Shown here: positions 8,507 to 16,820 of the stretch, one piece after another
Numbering within the stretch: position 1 is the stretch's first letter
How the letters are laid out: each line of letters begins with the position of its first letter
NCBI RefSeq assembly: GCF_002237555.1
Contig: NZ_CP022540.1
Coordinates: 62,001 to 126,000, forward strand
Reading direction: 5' to 3'
Source of the DNA: Antarctobacter heliothermus
Lineage (GTDB): Bacteria; Pseudomonadota; Alphaproteobacteria; Rhodobacterales; Rhodobacteraceae
Length of the DNA: 64,000 nucleotides
The notes under the pieces: model-generated
Seen by the model: only the letters and a program-made list of their open reading frames with translations
Database searches by the model: none
What the model was told of the DNA's origin: nothing
Translations under genes and position numbers: made by a program

Positions 8507-9379
8507 ATGACCGACAATCGGCGCGGCGCATTCTACATGATCCTCGCCATGCTCGGCTTCGGGGTCGAGGATGCCTTTTTCAAATCCGCCACTGGTTCTG
8601 GAGGGATAACGCCTGGTCTGGGCACTCTGCAATTCGGGCTGCTGGCCATGGCGCTATACGCCCTGTACGCCCGCCTAAGCGGCGTGCCGGTCTGGACACG
8701 CGACTACCTGCGCCCCGGCCTGCTGATCCGCACCGCGTTCGAGATCACAGGACGCCTCTTCTTTGCACTTAGCCTTGCCTACACACCACTGTCGACCACG
8801 TCGGCGATCCTTCAGGCCGCGCCGCTGTTTGTCATGCTGGGCGCGGCGGTGGTCCTCAAGGAACACATTGGCCCGCGCCGCTGGATTGCGATGAGCATCG
8901 GCTTTCTGGGGGTGCTGCTGATCGTACGCCCCTCGCCTTCGGGGATTGAGGCAAACGCTATCCTCGCCCTTCTCGGCATGATCGGCTTTGCCGGACGCGA
9001 TCTGGCGACGCGCACAGCGCCAACGCATGTGCACGCGGCGCAACTGGGCGTTCTGGGCTTTGCGGTCGTCAGCGTCGCGGGCTTGGTGATCCTAGCCTTT
9101 GAGCCCGGCACCCCGTCTCTGCCTTCCCCAAAAGCCGCCGCTCTGATCTGCGGCACAGCCCTGTGCGGCGTAGCGGGATACACCGCGATGACCTTTGCCA
9201 TGCGCACCGGAGAGGTTGGCGTCGTCGCCCCTTTCCGCTACAGCCGCCTGATCGTAGCGCTCATCCTTGCCTATACCCTGTTCGGAGAACGCCCCGATAC
9301 CATGACCCTGACCGGGGCGGCATTGATCGTGGGTGCCGGGATCTACTCGCTCCTGCGCGAGCGGCGCAAAATGCGTTAA
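8507..9379 (+). CDS. DMT family (EamA) transporter
   Basis: A 290-residue integral membrane protein with about ten hydrophobic helices in two EamA repeats. The first covers roughly residues 5-135 and contains TTSAILQAAPLFVMLGAAVVLKE; the second covers 145-285 and ends FRYSRLIVALILAYTLFGE. This is the drug/metabolite exporter superfamily, whose members export amino acids, purines or other metabolites; the substrate is unknown. It has an ATG start at 8507 in a short region divergent from the nuclease gene. It is an insert between rnc and era relative to the usual alphaproteobacterial order. Confidence 0.9.
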   Translation: MTDNRRGAFYMILAMLGFGVEDAFFKSATGSGGITPGLGTLQFGLLAMALYALYARLSGVPVWTRDYLRPGLLIRTAFEITGRLFFALSLAYTPLSTTSAILQAAPLFVMLGAAVVLKEHIGPRRWIAMSIGFLGVLLIVRPSPSGIEANAILALLGMIGFAGRDLATRTAPTHVHAAQLGVLGFAVVSVAGLVILAFEPGTPSLPSPKAAALICGTALCGVAGYTAMTFAMRTGEVGVVAPFRYSRLIVALILAYTLFGERPDTMTLTGAALIVGAGIYSLLRERRKMR

Positions 9380-9551
9380 CCTGCGCGCACGGCGCGTGCC
9401 ATGCGCCGCTTGCGCGTGGAATTTGCGCCAGAACTTCACGGCCACGACAAGGCGTAAATCTGATTCGCGGCGCGTCCGGGGAATCCACTAGCGTTGATCC
9501 CGGTTTTCCCCTAAATCACCACCTTCACCTTTTAGCCCCCCGGGATCCTCC

Positions 9552-10460
9552 ATGACCACACGCGCCGGTTTCATCGCCCTGATCGGAGAGCCCAACGCGG
9601 GCAAATCCACACTCACCAACCACATGGTGGGGGCCAAGGTCAGCATTGTAACCCACAAGGTGCAAACCACCCGCGCCCGCATTCGCGGCGTGGCAATGGA
9701 GGGCGACAGCCAGCTGATCTTTGTCGACACACCTGGCCTATTCAAACCGCGCCGCAGGCTGGACCGCGCCATGGTCGCCGCCGCATGGGGCGGGGCGGCG
9801 GATGCCGATGTGACCGTACTGCTGATCGAGGCGCATCGCGGCGTCACCGAAGGCGTCGAACGCATCCTCGAAGGGCTCGCCGATCTGCCCAAGGGGCGCA
9901 AGATCGCCCTTGCCATCAACAAGATCGACCGGGTCGAGGCCCCTGTTCTGCTGGCCTTGACCAAGGACATGAACGACCGGTTTTCCTTTGCCCGAACCTT
10001 TATGATCTCCGCCGAAAAGGGCTATGGCATCGAAGAACTGCGCACATGGCTGGCTGCCGAAGTTCCCGAAGGCCCTTGGCTCTACCCCGAAGACCAGATC
10101 GCCGACCTGCCCATGCGCATGATCGCGGCCGAGATTACCCGTGAGAAACTGACCCTGCGTCTGCATCAGGAATTGCCCTACCAACTGACGGTCGAAACCG
10201 AGAATTGGGAAGAGCGCAAGGACGGCTCTGCCCGCATCGACCAAATTGTCTACGTCGCCCGCGACGGTCACAAAGGCATTATTCTTGGCCACAAGGGTGA
10301 AACAATCAAAGCGATCTCCAAGGCTTCTCGCGAAGAACTTACAGAATTCCTCGGTCGCCCAATCCACCTGTTCTTGCAGGTCAAAGTCCGCGAAAACTGG
10401 CTCGAGGAAAAAGAGCGCTACTCGGAAATGGGGCTGAATTTCAAAGACGGCAACGCCTGA
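9552..10460 (+). CDS. era: GTPase Era
   Basis: An essential GTPase that binds 16S rRNA during 30S assembly. It has 302 residues. The G motifs are visible: G1 GEPNAGKST near residue 13, G3 DTPGL, and G4 NKID (residues 122-125). The C-terminal KH domain is GHKGIILGHKGETIKAISKASREELTEF-like in layout, with its GxxG loop at LGHKGE. The start ATG 9552 follows a CCGGGATCC stretch. DUF1491 follows two bases after its stop, then recO. Confidence 0.97.
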   Translation: MTTRAGFIALIGEPNAGKSTLTNHMVGAKVSIVTHKVQTTRARIRGVAMEGDSQLIFVDTPGLFKPRRRLDRAMVAAAWGGAADADVTVLLIEAHRGVTEGVERILEGLADLPKGRKIALAINKIDRVEAPVLLALTKDMNDRFSFARTFMISAEKGYGIEELRTWLAAEVPEGPWLYPEDQIADLPMRMIAAEITREKLTLRLHQELPYQLTVETENWEERKDGSARIDQIVYVARDGHKGIILGHKGETIKAISKASREELTEFLGRPIHLFLQVKVRENWLEEKERYSEMGLNFKDGNA

Positions 10461-10461
10461 G

Positions 10462-10791
10462 ATGGCGCGCCTCACCGCGCGTTTCTGGGTCGATGCCTAC
10501 CTCGCCCGCCTGCGCCTGACCGACATCCCGGCTTTCGTTATCGCCCATGGCGACGACAATGCCGGCGCCGTGCTGATCAAACTGAATTCCCTCGACGGAC
10601 AGGCGCGCGCCTTCACACGCGGCTTTGACCTCATGACCGGCGACCGCAAATGGACCGACCTCACCTCAGGTTCCGAACGCGACGTCGATGAGGCGATCAC
10701 CCGCCAGCGCCGCTTCGACCCCGACCTCTGGGTGATCGAGGTTGAGGACAAACAAGGCCGCCACCTGCTCGACGATCCCTCCCTCGCCTGA
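10462..10791 (+). CDS. DUF1491 family protein
   Basis: A 109-residue cytoplasmic protein matching the alphaproteobacterial DUF1491 family in length and motifs: [14 protein letters not shown] at the N-terminus, IKLNSLDG in the middle, and [18 protein letters not shown] near the end. The function is not known. The conserved location between era and recO, with its ATG one base after the era stop, points to the same transcript and perhaps a role in ribosome or DNA maintenance; that is inference only. Confidence 0.88.
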   Translation: MARLTARFWVDAYLARLRLTDIPAFVIAHGDDNAGAVLIKLNSLDGQARAFTRGFDLMTGDRKWTDLTSGSERDVDEAITRQRRFDPDLWVIEVEDKQGRHLLDDPSLA

Positions 10792-10924
10792 CCTGTGGGT
10801 TTCTTCTCTGTCCAAATTCCCACAATCCGAGGCCCCGCAGGGGGCCGAGACAATCAGCGCAGCCGTAGGCTGCTCCGCTGGATCACACCTTGCCAAAGCA
10901 CACGCGCGCCGTGATCTTGCATTC

Positions 10925-11656
10925 ATGGACTGGCGCGACACCGGAATATTGCTCAGCACGAAAAAACACGGCGAAACCTCGCTGATCCTCGACGTGTTCA
11001 CCCCCGGACATGGCCGCCACGCAGGCGTTCTGCGCGGCGGGACCTCGCGCAAACTGGCACCCCACCTACAACCCGGCGCCCAGCTGGATCTGGCTTGGCG
11101 CGCGCGGTTGGAGGATCACATCGGCAGTTACACCGCTGAACCGCAACGCTCGCGCGCCGCAGCGGCGCTTGGCGACCGGGTGGCACTGGCAGGGTTGAAC
11201 GCGGTGACGGCCTTGCTAGCCTTTTGCCTGCCAGAAAGAGAGCCGCACCCCGCGCTCTACATCCGCTCCGAAGCGGTGCTGGACCTGCTCGACCGTCCTG
11301 ATCTTTGGCCGCTGGCCTATCTGCAATGGGAAGTGGCGTTGCTGGACGAAATGGGCTTCGGCCTTGACCTGAACTGTTGCGCCGTGACCGGCGCAACAGA
11401 CGGGTTGGCGTTTGTCTCCCCCAAAACCGGCCGTGCGGTGACGGCCATCGCGGCCGGGGACTGGGCCGACCGCCTGTTGCCGCTGCCGCCGATCCTGCTG
11501 GGACAGGGAGAGGCCGAGGACACCGACATCCTCGACGCTTTGGCCACAACTGGGTTTTTCATGGAAAAACGGCTTGCCCCGGACCTGCGCGACAGGCCCC
11601 TACCCGCCGCGCGGTCCGCGCTTGTCACTCGTCTAAAGGCGCGGGCAACGGGGTAA
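10925..11656 (+). CDS. recO: DNA repair protein RecO
   Basis: RecO helps load RecA at gaps in the RecFOR recombination pathway. It has 243 residues from ATG 10925 ([17 protein letters not shown]), the family-standard start; the frame is open upstream but the extra residues are not RecO-like. The OB-fold region (residues 1-80) includes [23 protein letters not shown]. The C-terminal helical part includes [17 protein letters not shown], with only part of the zinc-type cysteine cluster. Its 3' end overlaps the opposing META-domain gene by 32 bases. Confidence 0.94.
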   Translation: MDWRDTGILLSTKKHGETSLILDVFTPGHGRHAGVLRGGTSRKLAPHLQPGAQLDLAWRARLEDHIGSYTAEPQRSRAAAALGDRVALAGLNAVTALLAFCLPEREPHPALYIRSEAVLDLLDRPDLWPLAYLQWEVALLDEMGFGLDLNCCAVTGATDGLAFVSPKTGRAVTAIAAGDWADRLLPLPPILLGQGEAEDTDILDALATTGFFMEKRLAPDLRDRPLPAARSALVTRLKARATG

Positions 11657-12026
11657 ACACCATTTCTCGGCCTGCCGTGTCGGCCAGGACCAGATCGCCG
11701 TCCCGCATTGCGCCATGCTGCACGGACTGCAATGCCGTGAAATACAGATTTTCCTGATCCAGTTCCGGACAAGCCCGCCGGGTCGACCGCAGGGGGCCAA
11801 TCGACATCGCGGGCCAATCGCCCTCCATCCGTCCGGAAAAGCCGTTGCAAGGGCCAGAGCCGCTCACGTGCCCGGCCCGCGACAGATCCAGTTCCGCGCG
11901 CGCCGTAAAGGGCGCATCGTCGATGCGTTGCAGAGCCCAACGCCCATCGACCGGCCCGTGGATCATATCATCCTGCGCCATGGCAGGTCCCGCCAGCACC
12001 AGCAGGGCAAACATTGCTTCACGCAT
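11625..12026 (-). CDS. META-domain (HslJ-like) exported protein
   Basis: A 133-residue protein with a signal peptide ([20 protein letters not shown]). The mature part resembles the META/HslJ domain: [21 protein letters not shown], then the [10 protein letters not shown] motif and [19 protein letters not shown]. These small periplasmic or lipid-linked domains are often associated with stress or drug tolerance; the precise role is unknown. I chose ATG 12026, which has a GAGGTG element upstream, over the GTG six bases earlier. It overlaps the recO end in convergent orientation. Confidence 0.8.
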   Translation of the reverse strand: MREAMFALLVLAGPAMAQDDMIHGPVDGRWALQRIDDAPFTARAELDLSRAGHVSGSGPCNGFSGRMEGDWPAMSIGPLRSTRRACPELDQENLYFTALQSVQHGAMRDGDLVLADTAGREMVFTPLPAPLDE

Positions 12027-12122
12027 ACACACCTCATTGTTATCCTGATCAACTTACTTGGGTCCTTCGTCCCCTATCGGCAAGCCTTCCCCCTCCTCGG
12101 AGAACGGGTTAGGAAGGCGTCG

Positions 12123-12785
12123 ATGAAACTCACTTTGCCCAACTTTCTGACCATCCTGCGCTTGCTCGCCGCCCCCGGCGTGGCGGTGATGTTCCTGTAT
12201 TTCTCGCGCCCTCTGGCCGACTGGGCGGCGCTGATCCTGTTTGCCGGTGCCGCCATGACTGATTGGCTGGACGGCCATCTGGCCCGCAGTTGGCAACAAG
12301 AAACCAAGCTAGGGGCCATGCTGGACCCAATTGCCGACAAGGCGATGGTGGTCATCGCTCTGATGGTTATCGTCGGATTTTCCTCGTGGTCCCCGTGGCT
12401 TGTCCTGCCCGCGACCATGATCCTCTTCCGTGAGGTCTTTGTCTCTGGCTTGCGCGAGTTCCTTGGCGACACGGCCGGCACGCTGAAGGTGACCAAGCTG
12501 GCCAAGTGGAAGACAACCACGCAGATGGTCGCCATTGCGGTGCTGTTTGCACAGGGTATTTTTGAACACTACCTTGTGATGTCCAGTATGGGGATGGGCG
12601 ATGAGATCATCGGTCAGATTCTCGACGGCGAACTCGCGGATGAGTTTGGCCTGCGCTGGAAACTGCAGGGCATGATCTGGTCCGGCAACGGCGGGCTTTT
12701 TCTACTCTGGTTGGCGGCGGCTTTGACCTTGATCACCGGGTGGGATTACTTCCGCAAGGCACTGCCGCACCTGAGGGAGGACTAA
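12123..12785 (+). CDS. pgsA: CDP-diacylglycerol-glycerol-3-phosphate 3-phosphatidyltransferase
   Basis: Makes phosphatidylglycerophosphate, the first step to phosphatidylglycerol and cardiolipin, in the inner membrane. It has 220 residues from ATG 12123 (MKLTLPNFLTILRLLAAP). The CDP-alcohol phosphotransferase motif is present as TDWLDGHLARSWQQETKLG followed by AMLDPIADKAM. Several hydrophobic helices span the rest, and an insert of about 35 residues near 150-185 is polar. It sits two bases before the moaD GTG start, so pgsA-moaD-moaE is probably one transcript. Confidence 0.95.
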   Translation: MKLTLPNFLTILRLLAAPGVAVMFLYFSRPLADWAALILFAGAAMTDWLDGHLARSWQQETKLGAMLDPIADKAMVVIALMVIVGFSSWSPWLVLPATMILFREVFVSGLREFLGDTAGTLKVTKLAKWKTTTQMVAIAVLFAQGIFEHYLVMSSMGMGDEIIGQILDGELADEFGLRWKLQGMIWSGNGGLFLLWLAAALTLITGWDYFRKALPHLRED

Positions 12786-12787
12786 TA

Positions 12788-13033
12788 GTGGATGTGCTGT
12801 ATTTCGCCTGGGTGCGCGAACGCATCGGGCTGCCGCGTGAAACGGTCCAGACCGAGGCCGCAACTGTGGCCGAACTGGTTGCCGAACTGCGCGCGCGCGA
12901 AGATCGCTATGCCGCCGCTTTCGAGGATCTGAGTGCGCTGCGCGTGGCTGTCGATCAGGAACTGACCGACTTTGACGCGCCGCTTGCAGGTGTGCGTGAG
13001 GTGGCCTTTTTCCCCCCTATGACGGGCGGCTAG
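12788..13033 (+). CDS. moaD: Molybdopterin synthase sulfur carrier subunit MoaD
   Basis: The small subunit of molybdopterin synthase. Its C-terminal Gly-Gly is thiocarboxylated and donates sulfur to cyclic pyranopterin monophosphate. It has 81 residues starting at GTG 12788 (MDVLYFAWVRERIG), preceded by GGAGG within the pgsA end, and ends FFPPMTGG as the family requires. A longer frame from 12740 overlaps pgsA and is unlikely. moaE follows four bases later. Confidence 0.95.
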   Translation: MDVLYFAWVRERIGLPRETVQTEAATVAELVAELRAREDRYAAAFEDLSALRVAVDQELTDFDAPLAGVREVAFFPPMTGG

Positions 13034-13036
13034 GCC

Positions 13037-13480
13037 ATGCGGATTGTTGTGCAGGAAGCCCCCTTTGACTTTGGCGCAGAGGCGGCAGGTTTTGCCGCCG
13101 GGCGTCACGACATGGGCGCGGTCGTCACTTTTACCGGAATCGTACGCGACCGTCCCGGCGGCGGTTTGCAGGCGATGGAGATCGAACATTATCCTAGCAT
13201 GACCCAAAAGGCGCTGGAACAGATTGCGGCAGAGGCGGTTGACCGCTGGTCGCTGGGCGACGCGCTGGTCATTCATCGCTATGGGCGGTTGGAGCCGGGT
13301 GAGCAGATCATGATGGTCGCCACCGCCGCGCCACATCGCAAGGATGCCTTCGAGGCGGCAGAGTACTTGATGGACTATCTCAAGTCTCGCGCGCCGTTCT
13401 GGAAAAAGGAATACTGTGCGGAAACCGGCACTTGGGTCGCCGCCAAGGATGAGGACGAAGCGGCGCTGACGCGGTGGTAA
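13037..13480 (+). CDS. moaE: Molybdopterin synthase catalytic subunit MoaE
   Basis: The large subunit that converts cyclic pyranopterin monophosphate to molybdopterin with sulfur from MoaD. It has 147 residues of usual length. Signatures are MGAVVTFTGIVRD, MEIEHYPSMTQKAL, VIHRYGRLEPGEQIMMV and the conserved active-site stretch PFWKKEYCAETGTWV with its lysine pair. It ends 48 bases before a GntR-family regulator. Confidence 0.96.
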   Translation: MRIVVQEAPFDFGAEAAGFAAGRHDMGAVVTFTGIVRDRPGGGLQAMEIEHYPSMTQKALEQIAAEAVDRWSLGDALVIHRYGRLEPGEQIMMVATAAPHRKDAFEAAEYLMDYLKSRAPFWKKEYCAETGTWVAAKDEDEAALTRW

Positions 13481-13495
13481 GATCCCCGCGGTTTT

Positions 13496-13512
13496 GGTAA
13501 AAATCCCTTACC
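13496..13512. promoter_or_regulatory. Possible operator GGTAA-N7-TTACC before the FadR-type gene
   Basis: An inverted repeat GGTAA...TTACC lies 16 bases before the regulator's ATG. FadR-type regulators often bind short GT/AC inverted repeats and commonly control themselves. The spacing of 7 is larger than in the best-known sites of this family, so this is only a candidate. Confidence 0.3.
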
Positions 13513-13528
13513 GTGCGAAGGAACCATC

Positions 13529-14299
13529 ATGCCGTTCGAAAAAGTCCAGTCCGAAAAGCTTTCGCATGCCGTTGTGCGGCAGATCGAAAAATTGATCCTG
13601 CGGGGGGTGTTGCGCCCCGGCGAGCGCCTGCCTTCGGAACGCGACCTGTCGGATCAGATGGGCGTCTCTCGCCCTTCGCTGCGCGAGGCGGTGGCGGAAT
13701 TGCAGGCACGCGGTCTGCTGACCTCGCGCGCCAGCGCCGGAATTTTTGTGACCGAAGTTCTGGGCAGCGCCTTTTCCCAACCCTTGATCCAGCTTTTCGC
13801 AAATCACGATGAGGCGGTGTTCGACTATCTGTCTTTCCGGCGCGACATGGAGGGATTGGCCGCAGAGCGTGCGGCGATCTACGGCACCGACTGTGACTTG
13901 GCTGTGATTGCGGCCGTCTTTGCCAAGATGGAAACCGCACATACCAAGCGCAATCCGACCGAAGAGGCCGCTCTGGACGCAGAGTTTCACTTGGCGATCA
14001 TCGAGGCAAGCCACAACGTCATCATGCTGCACATGATGCGGTCGATGTATCAATTGCTGCGCGAAGGTGTGTTCTACAACCGCCAGATCATGTTCAAGCA
14101 ACGCACGAGGCGCGACACCCTGCTAGAGCAGCACCGCGCTATCAACGACGCGTTGCAGGCCCGCGATCCCGCTGCAGCACGCACTGCCGTCGAGACGCAT
14201 CTGAACTTTGTCGAGGCCGCGCTGAGCGACAACCGCGAGGCCGAAAAGAACGAGGCCATCGCCCGTCAGCGCCTGCGCCGCGAGACGGAGCGGGGCTAA
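13529..14299 (+). CDS. FadR/GntR family transcriptional regulator (FCD domain)
   Basis: A 256-residue regulator. The N-terminal winged helix-turn-helix (about residues 8-75) shows the GntR pattern: LILRGVLRPGERLPSERDLS and GVSRPSLREAVAELQ. The C-terminal all-helical FCD effector domain (about 95-235) carries the metal/ligand residues Asp...His in DAEFHLAIIEASHN and His in LEQHRAINDAL and THLNFVEA. It resembles the PdhR/LldR/GlcC branch that senses pyruvate, lactate or glycolate; the ligand is not decidable. A strong terminator overlaps its stop, so it ends its transcript. Confidence 0.9.
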   Translation: MPFEKVQSEKLSHAVVRQIEKLILRGVLRPGERLPSERDLSDQMGVSRPSLREAVAELQARGLLTSRASAGIFVTEVLGSAFSQPLIQLFANHDEAVFDYLSFRRDMEGLAAERAAIYGTDCDLAVIAAVFAKMETAHTKRNPTEEAALDAEFHLAIIEASHNVIMLHMMRSMYQLLREGVFYNRQIMFKQRTRRDTLLEQHRAINDALQARDPAAARTAVETHLNFVEAALSDNREAEKNEAIARQRLRRETERG

Positions 14300-14313
14300 C
14301 GCCGCTCCTTTTT
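14287..14313 (+). terminator. Rho-independent terminator after the FadR-type gene
   Basis: Stem GGAGCGG (14287-14293) pairs with CCGCTCC (14302-14308) across an 8-base loop that contains the gene's TAA stop. A TTTTT run follows (14309-14313). Confidence 0.85.
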
Positions 14314-14342
14314 GATGCCCCGCCGCTACTTCTGCTCTACGG

Positions 14343-14670
14343 TCAATTGATGCCGCTCGCGCGCTGCAAATCACGCACATAGGCGCCGATGACGCTAACG
14401 TCGGCGCGGGTCAGCCCCTATTGCGCGGGCATGTTGCCAAATGGCCAATGGTGGACGCGCACGCCGCACCACATGCGCCGATTGCCCCAAGGAATTGGGG
14501 GAAATGGACCCGATCATCGGGCGAGCAGCACAAATCACATCTTGGTCTTGAACGCGCGGTTCGGACGCACCGCAGTCAATGCATATTTCCATGCATGCGT
14601 CAGACAGACTGTCGCGGTTGGCGACGACCGGGCACGCGCCGCAAACCAAGAGGACTGTTGAAAACCGCAA
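14343..14670 (-). pseudogene. Broken class I cytochrome c gene
   Basis: Read on the minus strand, the 3' part encodes VHHWPFGNMPAQ, then an in-frame TAG (14418-14420), then GLTRADVSVIGAYVRDLQRA and a TGA at 14343-14345. NMPAQ followed by the VxAYVRDLQRA helix is the typical end of a soluble cytochrome c, with Met as axial heme ligand. Upstream, in another frame, are a signal-like start (MRFSTVLLVCGAC) and CIDC-GASEP, which looks like a CxxCH heme site that has lost its histidine. At least one frameshift separates the parts. It is inactive as read. The identity of the C-terminal part is fairly secure, that of the N-terminal part less so. Confidence 0.6.
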
Positions 14671-14780
14671 AACGATCTAACGCTGCATCCGCCATGTCCC
14701 CTAGCCCCCAAGCATTTCGGTGCAATCGACGGCAGATGACAGACACTCATGCAGCAATCTGCATGCTAAAACCAACGCAT

Positions 14781-14809
14781 AAAAAAACCCGGGCGATTGC
14801 TCGCCCGGG
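14781..14809 (-). terminator. Rho-independent terminator of glnK-amtB
   Basis: On the minus strand the stem is CCCGGGCGA (14801-14809) against TCGCCCGGG (14788-14796) with a 4-base loop, followed by seven T residues (the A run at 14781-14787). It lies just downstream of the amtB stop at 14842. Confidence 0.92.
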
Positions 14810-14841
14810 CCAGTGATCAAAGACTGAGTGGAAGGAGGAAC

Positions 14842-16197
14842 TCAGCCTTTGGAAAACTCCGGATAGGCCTCCATACCCAGCTCGGCCATATCGAGACCCA
14901 TGATCTCGTCTTCTTCCGACGCCCGGATGCCCATGATGGCTTTCAGGATGAACCAGACGATACCCGAGACCACGAAGACGAACACGCCGACGATGATGAT
15001 CGAAATGATCTGGCCGCCAAAGGTCGCGTCAGGGTTGGTCAGAAGAACCGCAAGGGTGCCCCAGATACCCGCGAACAGGTGAACCGGGATGGCACCGACC
15101 ACGTCGTCGATCTTGAGTTTGTCCAGGAATGGCACCGCGAAGACTACGATGACACCGCCCACGGCACCGATCAGGGTGGCCGAGCCCAACGTCGGGGTCA
15201 GCGGTTCTGCGGTAATGGACACAAGACCCGCCAGTGCGCCGTTCAGAACCATGGTCAGGTCGGTCTTTTTGTAGATGGCCTGCGTCAGGATCAACGCGGC
15301 AATCGCGCCACCGGCAGCCGCCGTGTTAGTGTTGGCAAAGATGCGTGACACGTCAGCCACATCGCCAACGGTACCCATGGCAAGCTGCGACGCGCCGTTG
15401 AAGCCGAACCAACCCAGCCACAGAATGAACGTGCCCAAAGTTGCCAGCGGCAGGTTCGAGCCCATCATCGGGACGGTGCGGCCATCTTTGGCGTATTTGC
15501 CAATGCGCGGCCCCAGGATCAGTGCCCCTGCCAGAGCAGCCCAGCCACCGACTGAGTGCACAACTGTCGAACCGGCAAAGTCGAGGAAACCGTACTGGGA
15601 GTCCAGGAAACCACCGCCCCATTTCCAGGATGCCTGAATCGGGTAGATGAGGCCGGTCAGAACCACGGTGAAGATCAGGAAGGGCCACAGCTTGATCCGC
15701 TCGGCCAGAGTACCGGACACGATCGACGCTGTGGTGGCGCAGAACATCAGCTGAAAGAAGAAGTCCGAACCGGTGGAGGCATAGCCATAGTCGTCGGCTG
15801 CATCGCGGCCAATGCCCACGGCTTCCATAACGGCGACGCCAAATGCACCAAGGTAACCACCGGTCTCATCCGTCCCGATCGACCAGTTGCCCAGCGGATA
15901 CATCACGTTGTAACCGATCAAGTAGTACATGATCGCGGCAATCGCGAAGAGCGCGATGTTCTTGGTCAACTGCATGGTCACGTTCTTGGACCGCACCAGA
16001 CCGGCTTCGAGCATGGCAAAGCCCGCCGCCATCCAGAACACCAGAAAGCCACCGATCAGGAACAGCAGCGAGTTGAAGATAAAGATTGAGTCGGTCGAGG
16101 CGTCAATCCCCGGCACAGGTTCAGCATCCTGTGCGAACCCGATGCTCGGCATGGCCAGCAACAGGGCGGCCGGCGCAAGCGTCTTAAGGTATTTCAT
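14842..16197 (-). CDS. amtB: Ammonium transporter AmtB
   Basis: A trimeric inner-membrane ammonium channel of 451 residues. An N-terminal signal peptide (MKYLKTLAPAALLLAMPSIGFAQ) is followed by eleven membrane segments. Family motifs include FWMAAGFAMLEAGLVRSKN near residue 55, TVVHSVGGWAALAGALILGPR (central pore His) and the second pore region AIPVHLFAGIWGT. I chose ATG 16197, since the frame runs upstream into the glnK region without AmtB character. glnK lies immediately upstream; the PII protein blocks the channel when nitrogen is plentiful. A strong terminator follows. Confidence 0.96.
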   Translation of the reverse strand: MKYLKTLAPAALLLAMPSIGFAQDAEPVPGIDASTDSIFIFNSLLFLIGGFLVFWMAAGFAMLEAGLVRSKNVTMQLTKNIALFAIAAIMYYLIGYNVMYPLGNWSIGTDETGGYLGAFGVAVMEAVGIGRDAADDYGYASTGSDFFFQLMFCATTASIVSGTLAERIKLWPFLIFTVVLTGLIYPIQASWKWGGGFLDSQYGFLDFAGSTVVHSVGGWAALAGALILGPRIGKYAKDGRTVPMMGSNLPLATLGTFILWLGWFGFNGASQLAMGTVGDVADVSRIFANTNTAAAGGAIAALILTQAIYKKTDLTMVLNGALAGLVSITAEPLTPTLGSATLIGAVGGVIVVFAVPFLDKLKIDDVVGAIPVHLFAGIWGTLAVLLTNPDATFGGQIISIIIVGVFVFVVSGIVWFILKAIMGIRASEEDEIMGLDMAELGMEAYPEFSKG

Positions 16198-16226
16198 GTC
16201 CGTTTCCCTCATGAATGATCTGCGCG

Positions 16227-16565
16227 TCACAGCGCGTCTGCGTCGGTTTCGCCGGTGCGCACACGCACGGCCTGAAGCACGTCGAGCACAAAGATCTTGC
16301 CGTCGCCGATCTTGCCTGTCTGCGCGGTCGTCTTGATGGTTTCGATCACTTGATCGGCCATCGACGCCGAGACGACGATCTCCAGTTTGATTTTCGGCAC
16401 AAAATTCACGGCGTACTCCGCGCCGCGGTAGATTTCGGTATGGCCGGACTGAGAGCCGAAGCCCTTGATTTCCGTTACCATCATGCCGCGCACGCCGATA
16501 CCGGTCAGTGCTTCGCGCACCTCCTCCAGCTTGAACGGCTTGATCGTTGCAATGATCAGTTTCAC
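16227..16565 (-). CDS. glnK: Nitrogen regulatory protein P-II
   Basis: A PII signal protein of 112 residues that reports 2-oxoglutarate and ATP/ADP levels and regulates AmtB and nitrogen enzymes. The uridylylation site Tyr51 is present in the T-loop (TEIYRGAEYAVNFVPK). The nucleotide-binding B-loop region TAQTGKIGDGKIFV is intact, as is the C-terminal RVRTGETD. It starts at GTG 16565 (MKLIIATIKPFK). The position directly before amtB identifies it as the GlnK type. Confidence 0.95.
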   Translation of the reverse strand: MKLIIATIKPFKLEEVREALTGIGVRGMMVTEIKGFGSQSGHTEIYRGAEYAVNFVPKIKLEIVVSASMADQVIETIKTTAQTGKIGDGKIFVLDVLQAVRVRTGETDADAL

Positions 16566-16820
16566 CTTGGTCCCCTTCGGTCTGGCAGGGCAGCGCCTGC
16601 AAATGCACCTGCAGCAGAACGGCGGCAGGGCACAAATTTGAAGGGATCAGCCCGAAAATCGGGCGGTTGGATGTACGTTCCTGTCTGTTTTTTGTGCGTA
16701 TATTTAGTTTTGCTCATTATTTAGACTTAAAATAAACTCGGCACCGTGACAGGGATGGTCAACATTCCCTCTCAGGTTCGGTAGAGTCGTCGCCAAAGAA
16801 AAACGTGACGGGCAGAGTTG
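16566..16820. promoter_or_regulatory. Divergent promoter region glnK / penicillin-binding protein
   Basis: A 255-base divergent spacer with an AT-rich island at about 16685-16735, unlike the GC-rich surroundings, where promoters for both directions are likely. Near glnK lies a small hairpin GCCCGA-AAA-TCGGGC (16650-16664) in the glnK leader. I could not identify a convincing -24/-12 promoter or NtrC site. Confidence 0.4.

Noticed and set aside
16566..16760. Sigma-54 promoter and NtrC sites before glnK
   Set aside because: TGCA-rich stretches exist, but no proper GG-N10-GC spacing or paired NtrC dyads could be found by eye.
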